Origin: Brachionus rotundiformis
Lineage: Eukaryota; Rotifera; Eurotatoria; Ploima; Brachionidae
Length of the DNA stretch: 64,000 bases
Direction of reading: 5' to 3'
NCBI GenBank assembly: GCA_016802295.1
Contig: JAESIW010000180.1
Coordinates: 4,571,975-4,635,974 of the forward strand
Below the pieces are notes generated by a model. That model searched no databases. It had not been told where the DNA came from and saw only the letters and a list, made by a program, of their open reading frames with translations. The translations under genes and the position numbers were made by a program. Positions 1-11,178 of the stretch are shown here, piece after piece; position 1 is the first letter of the stretch, and each line of letters opens with the position of its first letter.

Positions 1-817
1 TTTTAGGAAAATAACTCTGAGCCTCTTCCTTGACAGTCTCATAGTCGCTTGTGACAAAAATTTTGTATTTGCCAGAATCACTAGAATTCAAAAATTTTTC
101 ATTTATAAAGCGCCAATACTCTTTACGAGTATAATAATCTCTTCTTTCTTTTGAGTCCGGATCTCCTGTTCTAATTTGGACACAAATCAATTTCGAAGAA
201 TTATTCGGCTTTAAACGTCTAAGATAAGAATCGAGATTTTTTTGAGATTCTTCATTTAGTTTAAAAAGTTGATTATACCATTTGTTTAGTGAATAAACAG
301 TATGAAATTGGCTCACGTTGTATCCTAAGCTTTCTATTTTCTTCTTTAATTTTTTGTTCTCTCGCAATACGTTTGCAAATTGGATACCGGCTTTCACTTT
401 TATAAGCGTAATGTTCTTATGTTTTGTAAAAATGGAAATGTCTTTTTTAAATGTATCATAGTAGGAAAAACTCCATCCAATATTGACTTCTTTGCTTATG
501 ACATTTTGTGGAACTTGTTCATGGTCCCAATTTACCTCATTAGGTTTTAGTATTTTCCTTAAGTCACAATTTCTGGTCATTTTAATTGTAAATTTTCGGT
601 CTATGATCATTGAGATGGCATACGTTGACAAAATTCCTTTCAACCTGTCACCCCATCCTCCGCAAAGCTCACCTGATTTTGTGCATTCAAACTGAATAAA
701 CCTCTCTATTATCTTTGGACTAGAGCCATAATTAAATATATTGTCTTGAAGATAGAGCAGACATACAAGAATTAATATTATTGAAACATAAATTAGCTTT
801 CTTTGAGTGTCAGACAT
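1..817 (-). CDS. Fucosyltransferase-like type II membrane protein, 5' part, runs off window
   Basis: The frame is open from the ATG at 815-817 to the left edge: 272 codons, no intron, no stop, so the 3' part is missing. A short cytoplasmic start is followed by a single hydrophobic signal-anchor at about residues 8-25, typical of a Golgi type II glycosyltransferase. Next comes a glycine-rich motif GGWGDRLKG (about residues 50-58), then CVQIRTGD near residue 220 and FVTSDYE near residue 255. The IRTGD followed by TSDYE arrangement is the GDP-fucose-site pattern of the GT-B fucosyltransferase superfamily (GT23/NodZ, O-FucT-like). The expected role is transfer of fucose from GDP-fucose to a glycan or protein in the secretory pathway; acceptor and linkage cannot be told. 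The first ~80 codons are duplicated in inverted orientation at 2367-2610. Family assignment is inference from motifs and topology. Confidence 0.72.
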   Translation of the reverse strand, partial: MSDTQRKLIYVSIILILVCLLYLQDNIFNYGSSPKIIERFIQFECTKSGELCGGWGDRLKGILSTYAISMIIDRKFTIKMTRNCDLRKILKPNEVNWDHEQVPQNVISKEVNIGWSFSYYDTFKKDISIFTKHKNITLIKVKAGIQFANVLRENKKLKKKIESLGYNVSQFHTVYSLNKWYNQLFKLNEESQKNLDSYLRRLKPNNSSKLICVQIRTGDPDSKERRDYYTRKEYWRFINEKFLNSSDSGKYKIFVTSDYETVKEEAQSYFPK

Positions 818-863
818 AGCAAATTTTTATTTTTTAAATTAAAGTAATTTTGTACAAAATTAT
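574..863 (-). repeat. Inverted repeat, left arm (fucosyltransferase-like 5' end)
   Basis: This 290-bp stretch is nearly identical, in inverted orientation, to 2321-2610. It covers the first ~80 codons of the minus-strand glycosyltransferase gene and ~46 bp upstream. Homology stops sharply at ATGACCA on the coding side and at ATAATTTTGTACAAAATTA on the upstream side. Confidence 0.9.
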
Positions 864-2320
864 ATATTTCTTAATGAGTCAAGCATTTCAGTTTTGTTTT
901 TTATTAAATTCTGCAATTCGTAGCTATAGTGATTTTTCTGTTTTTATTTAGATATTAAAAATCATTAAACATCCATTAACCGAAGGAAATTTTATGTTTA
1001 AACAATTTAAATATTCAAAGAAAAATGAAAAATTTTTGAGATACATTTTGATTTCGATATTTTATTTTTTTCATAAACCATTTTATTCATCAAAAATTTG
1101 TTTCCCAAAATATTTTAATCACTTGTTTTTTTAGAACTTTAGAGCTTAGTTACCTCCTCTTAAATTCAATTCATAATTTAAATAAAAATAATAATTTTAC
1201 AAAAGTTTCATTCAAATTGTTATTTTGGGTCATAATTAGAAATTTTTTAAAATTTAGTAAAATATTTCCATTTTGATTTTCGTATTTTTTATATTGTATG
1301 ACTTATTTAACTAATCAAATTTTTTATTTTTATTAATTATGTTATCTAATACTTTTTCCCATTTCTGTATAGTTCCGTTATTATTGCAAGCCTTTATTTG
1401 AATATTTAGCCAATACATAATGTTTATTTCACTAAAAAAAATAGAACTAAAATTATCTTGATTAGGACATGTTTGATTTTAATCTTAAGTTGAAATTCAT
1501 TGAAAATAGACTAAAGATTTTGTCGAATAAATGAAATAAATATTTTTCCTCGTTAAATACCAAAAATCTTTTTAACTGATTAATTTACTGAATTAAATAA
1601 GGTTAATAATACAACTTTTTTTATAGTTAAACTTATAAATATTTTGCGCTCTTAATCTTTTTTAAGGGTGTCTAACGGCATTGTAAACTAAATTTTGAAT
1701 GAATCGATTTAAATTTGATAAATATTTAAAAAAATAACTAAAGCTGTGACGTTCTGGGCAAATTATATCTAGGACGATCAGTAAAAGTATCTTTAATACC
1801 GCGATAATTAAGGATATTCAGCATTTTTTTATGTTTATCATTCAAATTAAAAATATTTATATAAAAAACTAAAAAAATATTTAATGATTAAATATTAAAA
1901 ATTTAAAGCTTTATTTTTTTATTTTAAAATTTCAATCTCAATATTAATCTTTGGCCTTTACTTAAATTTTTAGATGTAAAGAAGAGTGTGTTAAAGTATT
2001 TGTTAAATCAAAAGATAAAGATTAAAAAATTTTCAAAATTTTAAAATATCTGTTTGACTTTACAATATTCTACAATTAAAAATATTTTTGTTACATCATT
2101 TTACAAAAAATTAAGAGAAAAATATTATAACAATTAGTATCAATTAAAATTAAAGATTCTTTTGACAATATTTATACTTCAATTAGAATTTTTATCATTA
2201 AAGGATAAGAAAAGAATAAATGATTGAATAAATATAAAAATAGTATAATATAAAAAAAAAATATTTGTTAAATAACAATATTTAAAAAATAATTTTAAAA
2301 AAATTTTTAGTAAATTTGAA
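864..2320. other. A+T-rich spacer, no gene seen
   Basis: This is the ~1.46-kb loop between the two inverted glycosyltransferase copies. I see no open frame of useful length, RNA gene or recognisable transposon. It probably contains the promoters of the left gene and, if it is expressed, of the truncated right copy. Confidence 0.6.
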
Positions 2321-2610
2321 ATAATTTTGTACAAAATTACTTTAATTTAAAAAATAAAAATTTGCTATGTCTGACACCCAAAGAAAGCTAATTTATATTT
2401 CAATAATATTAATTCTTGTATGTCTGTTCTATCTTCAAGACAATTTATTTAATTATGGCTCTAGTCCAAAGATAAAAGAGAGGTTTATTCAGTTTGAATG
2501 CACAAAATCAGGTGAGCTTTGCGGAGGATGGGGTGACAGGCTGAAAGGACTTTTGTCAACGTATGCTATCTCAATGATCATAGACCGAAAATTTACAATT
2601 AAAATGACCA
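2321..2610 (+). repeat. Inverted repeat, right arm
   Basis: This arm is the partner of 574-863 in inverted orientation, with only a few substitutions by eye. The arms are equal in length and share both upstream DNA and coding sequence, so this is a genomic duplication and not a processed copy. Confidence 0.9.
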
Positions 2611-2615
2611 ACTAA
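2367..2615 (+). pseudogene. Truncated duplicate of the fucosyltransferase-like gene (5' 82 codons)
   Basis: The ORF begins MSDTQRKLIY and includes the signal-anchor and the GGWGDRLKG motif, but stops after 82 codons, two codons past the point where homology with the left gene ends. The C-terminal catalytic half (the RTGD region) is absent, so it cannot be a working transferase. The frame is intact over the copied part and substitutions are few, so the duplication looks recent. No downstream exon restoring the missing domain was seen. If translated it would be a small membrane-anchored peptide. Confidence 0.75.
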
Positions 2616-2744
2616 GCTACTTTTCACCATGGAAAAATTTAACTTGGATCAAATATTCCAAGCTAGGCGACATAGTATTTTTTTGATTTTTTTTGAATAT
2701 TTATTCTTCTTTTATTGATACTCTTTTATTTGAATATTCGAAAT

Positions 2745-2809
2745 TTTTTAACATTGAATTATTTTTATAAAATTTGTTAAATACTCTCTATTGAAGTAAA
2801 AGATATTTT
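2745..2809 (+). repeat. Direct repeat unit A, copy 1
   Basis: This ~65-bp stretch, starting TTTTTAACATTGAATTATTT, recurs essentially unchanged at 3376-3440 in the same orientation. It has no coding potential. Confidence 0.85.
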
Positions 2810-3237
2810 TGTTACAAAAATTTTTAATTTTTAAGATATTTTTTCTAATTAAATAACTAATTTGTTTGAAATGTAGCTCAGACTGTTCAGATAAATATTT
2901 TCAATATATCTTTTAAAGAAATTGTTATATTTGCTGGATTTTAAGAGTTATTTTCGAAATAGTATTTTTGTTTAACTTTTATTACGAACTTTTACAATCA
3001 AAATTTTAAGACAATACTTAAATAAATCAAAAGTTATTCGATAAAAACATAAAACACCCAAGTATTTTAGAATCAAGGTCATTTTTGAGTATCTTCACGA
3101 AAACTAGACGAATAATACAATCTATAGACCAATTTAATCATTAAAAAGCCTCTACAAAATGATATATTTAACCCACAAATTTTAAGATAAAAATAGAAAA
3201 AAAATTTTTATTCTTGAATTTAATCAATCGATTAATG

Positions 3238-3296
3238 TCGATTATCACCACTAGTAACATAAAATTAAATTTTATAGACTTAACTTTATTAATAAG
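3238..3296 (+). repeat. Direct repeat unit B, copy 1
   Basis: This ~59-bp stretch contains CACTAGTAACATAAAATTAA. It recurs at 3788-3846 in the same orientation with two mismatches by eye. Confidence 0.85.
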
Positions 3297-3375
3297 TTTT
3301 TTGAATCGTTTTTATGTCTTAATAATATTTACATAAATACAGCTTGAGTCCTTCTATTCTCTTATATATTAACTC

Positions 3376-3440
3376 TTTTTAACATTGAATTATTTTTATA
3401 AAATTTGTTAAATACTCTCTATTGAAGTAAAAGATATTTT
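3376..3440 (+). repeat. Direct repeat unit A, copy 2
   Basis: Second copy of the 65-bp unit at 2745-2809, ~630 bp downstream. Together with unit B (3238 and 3788) it indicates local duplication just outside the long inverted-repeat structure. Confidence 0.85.
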
Positions 3441-3787
3441 ATATCTTCCTATTATTTCTTATTAAGCAATCAAATATCTAATATCCTCTAATTAAAAGTA
3501 ATGATATATTTTGAAATTTTTTGATAATTTGATAATAATTTATTGTTAAAATAATAATAATAATATCAAGCTAAAGCAAGCTCTTCTCTTTCAGATGTGC
3601 CTCTCTTCAAAGATATCTATGGAGTCTTAATGCACCGAAATGTACTTCAAATTTAGGAAAAAATGGTAGATTGTGACATATGATTAATAACCTTGTAAAA
3701 GTTGAAAAGCTGATCAAGTATCCCTTAATTCGACGCTCTTTGAGTGTTGGTTGATTAAATTAAGAATAAAAAATTTTGATTTTTCAA

Positions 3788-3846
3788 TCGATTATCAGCA
3801 CTAGTAACATAAAATTAAATTTTATATACTTAACTTTATTAATAAG
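3788..3846 (+). repeat. Direct repeat unit B, copy 2
   Basis: Second copy of unit B. Offsets are 630 bp for unit A and 550 bp for unit B, so this is not one simple tandem duplication. Insertion or deletion must have occurred between copies. Confidence 0.85.
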
Positions 3847-3996
3847 GATTCTGACAGTTTTAAATATCTTACATAAAGATATAATATCTGCATTAAGATA
3901 GCTTGAGCTTTTCGTTTATCTTAGAATATCTTTTTATTATTTGTTATTATTATTATTTATAAAGAAGTTTTTTTGGAATCTTCTATTATGGATTTA

Positions 3997-4943
3997 AAAA
4001 TCAAATTGAATAAGTGAATTTTATTATATTATTATTGGTGTATGTAGTTAATAATCAGAATATAATTGGATTTAGTTGGCAGGGACTAAAAGCGAAATAA
4101 ATTTATTCTAAGATAGCGGATAGAAATTATTTGTTATTGAGACAAAATGCTTGCTGTTCTGGCTATTGTCTGAAAGCTAGTCCCAGTAGTTGAAAAATAA
4201 AAAGATAAAAAATCAATTTTAACCTGATACATTGGCAAGATAAGCAAAACTATTTGTAAATGAATCTAATTTAAAAAGTCACAGAGTTAATGACATGGTT
4301 GAAGACAGGAATTTCAGCTCATGAAAACTGCATGAGGCTAGTTCGGTCGATTCAAAACCAAACTCATGTTTATCTAAAATATTTTTTGATGATGAGTCAA
4401 TAAAATATCAAGTTGTTTTGAAAATCATTTGAGCAAACTTTTTCTTTGACTCAAGTGGCCTTTTTTTTTGTATTTAATTTAATTTTTTTGAATCATTGAG
4501 TCTTCAAGTTACGCTTGCCGAAACTCAAACGCACACACAGCCAAAATGAATAACTCTCAGATTTGGAATTAATTTGATTTGACATTTTTTTCAAGTACTT
4601 TTTGTTTTGTTCATCTTTTTAAAATATGCAAGCGCGCCTTTGACTCAATTTCAAGACAAAGCTCAAGTATAACCTCTTTATGACAACTTGACAAAAAATA
4701 CAAACTCAAAGATTAAAACTCAATTCAAAAGTCAAAGAACAACTTTTCTATTCCACTTTTTTCTAGTTCTTTGTTTTTGTTTGTGCATTTGCCGAGTTGT
4801 CTCTTTGACTCGGACAGCATTGAGTATTAGCACACATTTTGAAAAGAATCTACTTGGTAAATCGTGATGCCCTACTTACTAGGACACCATATTAATAAAC
4901 TTTTCGCTCAACAAGCCGCTAAACTCCGGCGATACTTTCTTTT
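3997..4943 (+). repeat. Long inverted repeat, left arm (~950 bp)
   Basis: This arm is the near-perfect reverse complement of 7891-8848. The inner end reads GCCGCTAAACTCCGGCGATA and the outer end lies near AAAATCAAATTGAATAAG. Differences are scattered substitutions and small indels. I see no ORF in the arm. Arms of this length around a ~2.95-kb core suggest a long-TIR or foldback mobile element. No clear target-site duplication could be read at the outer ends, so the element class is open. Confidence 0.85.
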
Positions 4944-6510
4944 CTATTTTTTGTCCAGTTTCTCTTATTTATTTTATTATTCAGTTTAAAAAAAAAAAAG
5001 ATTCATTTTTGGCTGACCTTCTACCTTCCTCCGAAAAGCTTCCACTTAAAACTTTTTTTTAACATTTTACTTTGAAAATATTGATAATAAATTTACTTTA
5101 AATTTAAGTATTAACGATTAAAGGGAAAAGATTTGATTTAAACTAAAATAAAATGATGATTATTTAATAATGTTTAATAAAATAGAGCTTATATTTGAAA
5201 TTGATGAGATAAGTTTAACGAAAAGCCTCCGAAACAGATAAATGCCCCTTTTTTAAAAGCTAATCAAAAGTGGCTTAGTTCTATCTACATTGCTTTCTTG
5301 TAAAGCATACTTAAAATCTTAAAAGATATCTAATTTGAAGAAAATTTCATATCATCTAAGGGCTTCATTAAAGACAAGATTTTTGAGGCACTTATTTGTA
5401 AGGGTATACGCTAGAAATTTTTCTTTAGAGGTTGATATTTGATATTCGATTTGTAACATCTGAGTATTGAAAAAATTTCGGTTTTATCCAAAGTTGAGAA
5501 CTATGAGCCTTTAGCGGATATTTGTATTTCAATTATTTTTGGATTATGTAATTCTATTTTCTTGTATTAATCAATTATGTAACTTGGTGCGAAATTTAAA
5601 ATTAGAATAGCTTAATATTTGACCGTAATTAAAGATCATTTAAAATAAATATGTTTATTTTGTTTAGTGGCCAAAATATTCATGTTAGATTTTTAAATAT
5701 TTATTCAAATAATTATTAAGTGTTGGAATATTTGTTTGTTTAATGAATTGAATTGATAATAGCATACAAATATTCGGTTTAAAAAACAAACCTTGAAAAA
5801 ATGGCACAGAATATAAGTTTAATGACTAAATCTGTTAGTCATCACAATTTGATTTAATTACTAGTTTGATCGAATACCTTTGAAAGTGAAATATAATATC
5901 TTTAATAAAATTTTCCGAATTTATAATTTAACAAACTATAATTAAACTGTTTAAATACCCGTACATTTCAATCCTAAAAATTATATTTCTTAATCATTAA
6001 AAATAAAAAGTTAGCCTTTTTCTTTTTCTCATAAATTTTATCAATTAAAAAAATAAAATTTTCGATAATCATCTTAAACTATTAAATGTTGTTCTAAAAA
6101 ATAATTATTAAATTCACTGCTCATCTAATATTTATATATTTTTTATCAATTAAAAAAATTTAAGCCGGTGCGTTGACTGGTAGGAATGGAACTAAGTCCT
6201 TCCTTTCAACCAAGAGTGTTGCAATATTTGTTTGTTGTATAAGTATATTTATTCATTAGTAATATGATTGAAATTAAAAAGTATACTTAATTTGAATCAA
6301 TTTACCATCTAGTGCTGAAAAAATTCTCTATTCTCTTAAAATCATCCAATTTATTTGATTCTCAAAATAATAATATTTTAAAAATAAAAGGTTAATTTTG
6401 AATAATAACTTTTATTAAAAATCATGGAACTTTGAAATATAAAAAAAAAACGAAAAAATCCTATACAAATATTTCTATACAATTGATTGGGCAAAATTCA
6501 TTGAATCACT
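4944..6510. other. Non-coding part of the inverted-repeat core
   Basis: A+T-rich DNA between the left arm and the ORF at 6511-7185, on the 3' side of that ORF. It contains a short motif at 6179-6208 (AATGGAACTAAGTCCTTCCT) that reappears inverted near 53499-53529. No other gene is visible. Confidence 0.5.
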
Positions 6511-7185
6511 TTAAACATACCAAACTTTCAATTGACCAAATTGGTTAAAATTGCTTGATATATTTTGTTCATTTATAACATTAAAATCATTTAATTGATG
6601 CTCGACTAAAAATTGTCCATATTTGTTTATAATGTTTGCATTATTAAATTTTTTAGTCGATTTCAAATCGCTCTTTTTCTCAATAGTTTTCTTCAATTTG
6701 AATTTGGAGTCACTTTTTTTGTTCATATATTCTTGAATTTTTTTATCTCTCACAAACTTCAAAAAGTTAACTTGGCATCCATTGATGTTTGTGCTGGTTG
6801 TGATGTCCAATTTTTTCTTCTGGACCTTTCTTTTTTTGGTTAAAATTTTCTCCAAGTCACACTCTTTGCACTTGCTAGCTCTCCTCTTGGGCTTCGGCGT
6901 GCTGGCAATTTTGATGTTGAAGCTCAAGTTCTGACAGTCGCACTGGTTCTCTTGCACAGCGATGCTCGAAACAAAGCTGCACTCGTCCTGCTGAAGACCG
7001 GCTTCGAATTTGCCAAAATTTGTCATCGACTGATAGTTGATGCAACCTCGGCGCTTCTCGACATTTCTGAACTTGGAACTCTCTTTTTGCGGCGTTAGCA
7101 TCAGAAAAGCGCCCGAGATGCTCATTCCTAAGTTGTCGTTGCCATAGACGGCCGAGGTTTCCTGGGAGGATACAAATTTCATCAT
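6511..7185 (-). CDS. Unrecognised basic protein inside the long inverted repeat
   Basis: A single-exon ORF of 224 aa starting MMKFVSSQET, with the ATG at 7183-7185. I do not recognise it. The N-terminal ~95 residues are mixed and contain a CDC pair. Residues ~95-125 hold CKECD and dense Lys/Arg blocks (PKPKRRAS, KKRKVQKKK) resembling nuclear localisation signals. The rest is Lys/Asn-rich with little predicted structure. Base composition changes within it: roughly 6870-7190 (the N-terminal half) is clearly more G+C-rich than everything nearby, while the 3' half is as A+T-rich as the surroundings. There is no transposase, integrase or RT motif. It is the only sizeable ORF between the arms, so it may be cargo or an element-borne factor. 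It could instead be an ordinary gene caught between duplicated sequence. Confidence 0.5.
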   Translation of the reverse strand: MMKFVSSQETSAVYGNDNLGMSISGAFLMLTPQKESSKFRNVEKRRGCINYQSMTNFGKFEAGLQQDECSFVSSIAVQENQCDCQNLSFNIKIASTPKPKRRASKCKECDLEKILTKKRKVQKKKLDITTSTNINGCQVNFLKFVRDKKIQEYMNKKSDSKFKLKKTIEKKSDLKSTKKFNNANIINKYGQFLVEHQLNDFNVINEQNISSNFNQFGQLKVWYV

Positions 7186-7890
7186 TTTCGGTTTTTAGTT
7201 TTCTAAAATTAGACAAAAAATAAGCATTTTATATTTGATGAAAAGTGATGATAAAACAAATAGGTGATGAAAAATTTTATTATCTAAGAATGGCATATAT
7301 GGTACATAAGCTAGTCAATTAACTAGAAATTCTCATAAATAGTTGCATGGAAACAAAATGAGGCTGTAAATCAATCAATTAAATACTGAAAAAGCCTAAT
7401 TGATTGCTGATGTTTCATAGAGGATAGAATTTCGAATATTTTTAAATGATATTGCTAATTATTTTATATGTACATTATTTTAGATTAGGCCTAGTAGGAA
7501 CATATTATTTTTAGTTTAGACACCTAATTTACACTTGCAATGTTCGAATTGAGAATCGAAATTGAGAAAACATTTTTTTTTAAACAAAAGGGGTAAATGA
7601 GTTTAAAAAATGTTATTTCTTATTCAACACAAATTAAGTTATGCAAACACCGGTACTTGGTCCGTTTGGTTGCATAATGTTTAATATTGGATTAGAAACT
7701 TTTCTCTTTTGTTCAAATAAAACCTGGCTCATCTAATTTAACTTATTCCAAATAGCAGCGCACAAACTTCTTTGTAGTGAAACATTTATCTATTTATTGC
7801 ATAACATTTAGTGAATGTTGGACTATCCAGGAATGATATAAAATGATTACTTCAGACAGAATAATTCACTAAATAAATACTCGACAGGTA
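7186..7890. other. Putative upstream region of the 6511-7185 ORF
   Basis: About 700 bp between the start codon of the minus-strand ORF and the right arm. It would contain that gene's promoter. No second ORF, RNA gene or repeat is seen in it. Confidence 0.4.
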
Positions 7891-8848
7891 AAAAGAAAGT
7901 ATCGCCGGAGTTTAGCGGCTTGTTGAGCGAAAAGTTTATTAGTATGGTGTCCTAGTAAGTAGGGCATCACGATTTACCAAGTAGATTCTTTTCAAAATGT
8001 GTGCTAATACTCAATGCTGTCCGAGTCAAAGAGACAACTCGGCAAATGCACAAACAAAAACAAAGAACTAGAAAAAAGTAGAATAGAAAAGTTGTTCTTT
8101 GACTTTTGAAATGAGTTTTAATCTTTGAGTTTGTCTTTTTTGTCAAGTTGTCATAAAGAGGTTATACTTGAGCTTTGTCTTGAAATTGAGTCAAAGGCGC
8201 GCTCGCATATTTTAAAAAGATGAGCAAAACAAAAAGTACTTGAACAAAATGTCAAACCAAATTAATTCCAAATCTGAGAGTTATTCATTTTGGCTGTGTG
8301 TGCGTTTGAGTTTCGGCAAGCGTAACTTGAAGACTCAATGATTCAAAAAAATTAAATTAAATACAAAAAAAGGCCACTTGAGTCAAAGAAAAAGTTTGCT
8401 CAAATGATTTTCAAAACAACTTGATATTTTATTGACTCATCATCAAAAAATATTTTAGATAAACATGAGTTTGGTTTTGAATCGACCGAACTAGCCTCAT
8501 GCAGTTTTCATGAGCTGAAATTCCTGTCTTCAACCATGTCATTAACTCTGTGACTTTTTAAATTAGATTCATTTACAAATATTTTTGCTTATCTTGCCAA
8601 TGTATCAGGTTAAAATTGATTTTTTATCTTTTCTTTATTTTTCAACTACTGGGACTTGCTTTCAGACAATAGCCAGAACAGCAAGCATTTTTTCTCAATA
8701 AAAAATAATTTCTATCCGCTATCTAGAAATAAATTAATTTCGCTTTTAGTTCCTGCCAACTGAATCCAATTATATTCTGACTTTAAACTACATACACCAA
8801 TAATAATATAATAAAATTCATTATATTCAACACTCTTAATTTGATTTT
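7891..8848 (-). repeat. Long inverted repeat, right arm (~950 bp)
   Basis: Reverse complement of 3997-4943. It starts at AAAAGAAAGTATCGCCGGAG and runs out near AATTTGATTTT. The last ~50 bp are less similar. Part of its outer section recurs as a third, degraded copy at 8966-9125. Confidence 0.85.
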
Positions 8849-8965
8849 ATTGAAAAATAAAAATTGATAAAAAGATCCTTTTACACATGTGATAGACCTA
8901 AGCTTACTTAATAATAAAATCTTAAAAGATGATGAATTTCGGAAATTCTTATTAATCAAAATACT

Positions 8966-9125
8966 TTTCAACTACAGGGTTGCAGACAATAGCCAGAACA
9001 GCAAGCATTTTTTGTCAATAAAAATAATTTCTATCCGCTATCTTAAAATAAATTAATTTTGCTTTTAGTCCCTATCTGCTGAATCCAATTATTTTTTGAC
9101 AATTAACAAACCAATAATATTTTGT
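8966..9125 (-). repeat. Third, partial copy of the arm's outer end
   Basis: The stretch includes GACAATAGCCAGAACAGCAA followed by the TATCCGCTATCT segment. It matches 8640-8790 in the same orientation, more diverged than the two full arms are from each other. It lies ~120 bp beyond the right arm and has no counterpart beyond the left arm. Confidence 0.75.
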
Positions 9126-11178
9126 GTATTAGTAATACACTAAAGACACAAGTTATCTGATCTAATTAGTCTTTTATATGAAAGTTTTTCTGATTAGTTG
9201 TTAGAATGCTGAGTCTTTGGAGGATTTTAAAGATTGATTAATTGACCATTCAAGCCTACCTAGAAATCTTTTTGTTACAAAGATATGAATGAATGTCTAT
9301 ATTATTAATTATTTCCTTAAGCCCAAGAGATATTCGCTTTTCAATTGATGATTTTGATACTCTTTTTTTTTAGTGTTTATATATTGAAAACCTAAAACAG
9401 AATTCCGAATTGTATATTATGAGCAAAATGCAACACGTTTAAGTCATAAATTTTTTTGTTTAAAAATTTCTTTAATTATCTTGTTTTGACCGCTTAGCAT
9501 CATTTCTAATCATAATAAATACTTTCCATTATCGCGCCAAAACATCGGCAATTTTTTTAATCAAAATATTTCTCTCCTTGTTAAAAATTATTTTGATACA
9601 ATTTTATATCATCATATCAATTAAAATTTACATACAGATAAAAAATTCACTAAAACTAACGTAATTTATTTTTATACTTATCTTTATTTACGATGAGCAA
9701 GGTTAGGTAATTTGTGAAAATTTAATAGATAACCCTTAACTATATATTTTGATTTAACCGGTAAATCAAACTTTTCGATAAGCCTTTTGATGATTTGAAA
9801 TAATAGCTTGAATTTAATTTCTAATTTCTAATTAAAACACTAAATTTAGAAAAATTTAATCCAAATTATTTTTTTAAATACTTTTTAATTAAACTTTTTA
9901 TAAATAATTTACAACATTAATTAGCTGATAAATAACATTTAATTCAGTGACAAATATTTTAATAATAAATAAATATACAATACCTTTTTTGGTTCTTACC
10001 ATTGATTTTCCTCAAAAATTTTCAAACCAGATACTTAACTGAACAAGACTATATATAATATTAAATTTCAATAATTAATAAAACTTGTCAAAATATTCTA
10101 ATTTAAATTATAAATTTTTGAAGGCCAGACATTAAGCTAAAAAATCCTAAAATTTTCTATTTAAATTATGATATTTTTATTTAAAAAATTAAATTTATTT
10201 ATTTGGCTTTAATTTAGTCTTGAAAGAGATAAAATTTACTAATTCGTTTGATAAAACACTTTTGGAAATAATAAAACTTATCATTGTAAATGGTAATGGT
10301 GATTGGATTTCAAATAAATCATTTGGTTATATTTTAGCTCTAAATAGCAAGTCCTGGACAGAAAATATTTTGGTTACGTTTCAATGATTTACTAATATGT
10401 TTTGTCGGCAAGAAAAAAGTCAGCTAAAAATGATAAAAATTTAAAATAATAAATAATAGCTTATTAGCGAAACAATAAAGAAAATTAATTAAATTTATTT
10501 ATTTTTTTAGATACATTTTTCAATTCCATGATGACAAGCTAAAGATATATATCAATAGATAAGTGGACTTTTGATTTTCCAATCAATTTATCTCTTCATT
10601 TATCATTTTTTAAAATCTAATTTACCAATAAAATTTAGTTCGAAATCAAAAACGATTTTCCTAGCTCGGATTACATTAGGTTTTATTTTCGGTTTTTCCC
10701 GCTTTAATCATTGCATACTTAATTAAGATTTTTCGATAAATATGTATTTTTGTTGAGGTTATCTTATTTTCTTTTTATTTTATAATCATGTTTACTACTT
10801 ATCCCATGTAATTTATCAATTCAAATATTTCAAATATTTAAAATTGTTTTAAACAACGGTACACAAACCTTTAATTAGTATAAAACTTAACAGCATGATA
10901 CTCGGTTGAATAATAAAATGTTTTTTTTGATAAAGAAATTCATATTTTATAAACTTATTCATCAATTCAAAAAAAATTATTATTACTTTTCGTGTTAAAT
11001 AAAAATATTTATAGCTACAATATTTTAATTAATCACATTTTGCATATTGAATACAATTTTAAGAAGCGATTTTAGCTAGCCCAAATTAATGACTAAAAAT
11101 TTCTGTTAAAGATATTTTCATCATTCTTTTACTAAATATACTTATGTTTGTTTTCAATCCTATAATTGGGAAGATATA
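9126..11178. other. Intergenic, nothing recognised
   Basis: Two kilobases of A+T-rich DNA with no ORF above background, no RNA gene and no transposon I can name. Confidence 0.6.

Noticed and set aside
6875..7216. 113-codon minus-strand ORF overlapping the 6511-7185 ORF
   Set aside because: It lies in another frame over the G+C-rich half of the longer ORF and lacks an ATG at the right place; treated as a shadow.
8783..8971. 62-codon minus-strand ORF
   Set aside because: It spans the end of the inverted-repeat arm and unrelated DNA, is rich in Ile/Leu/Phe as chance frames are here, and has no motif.
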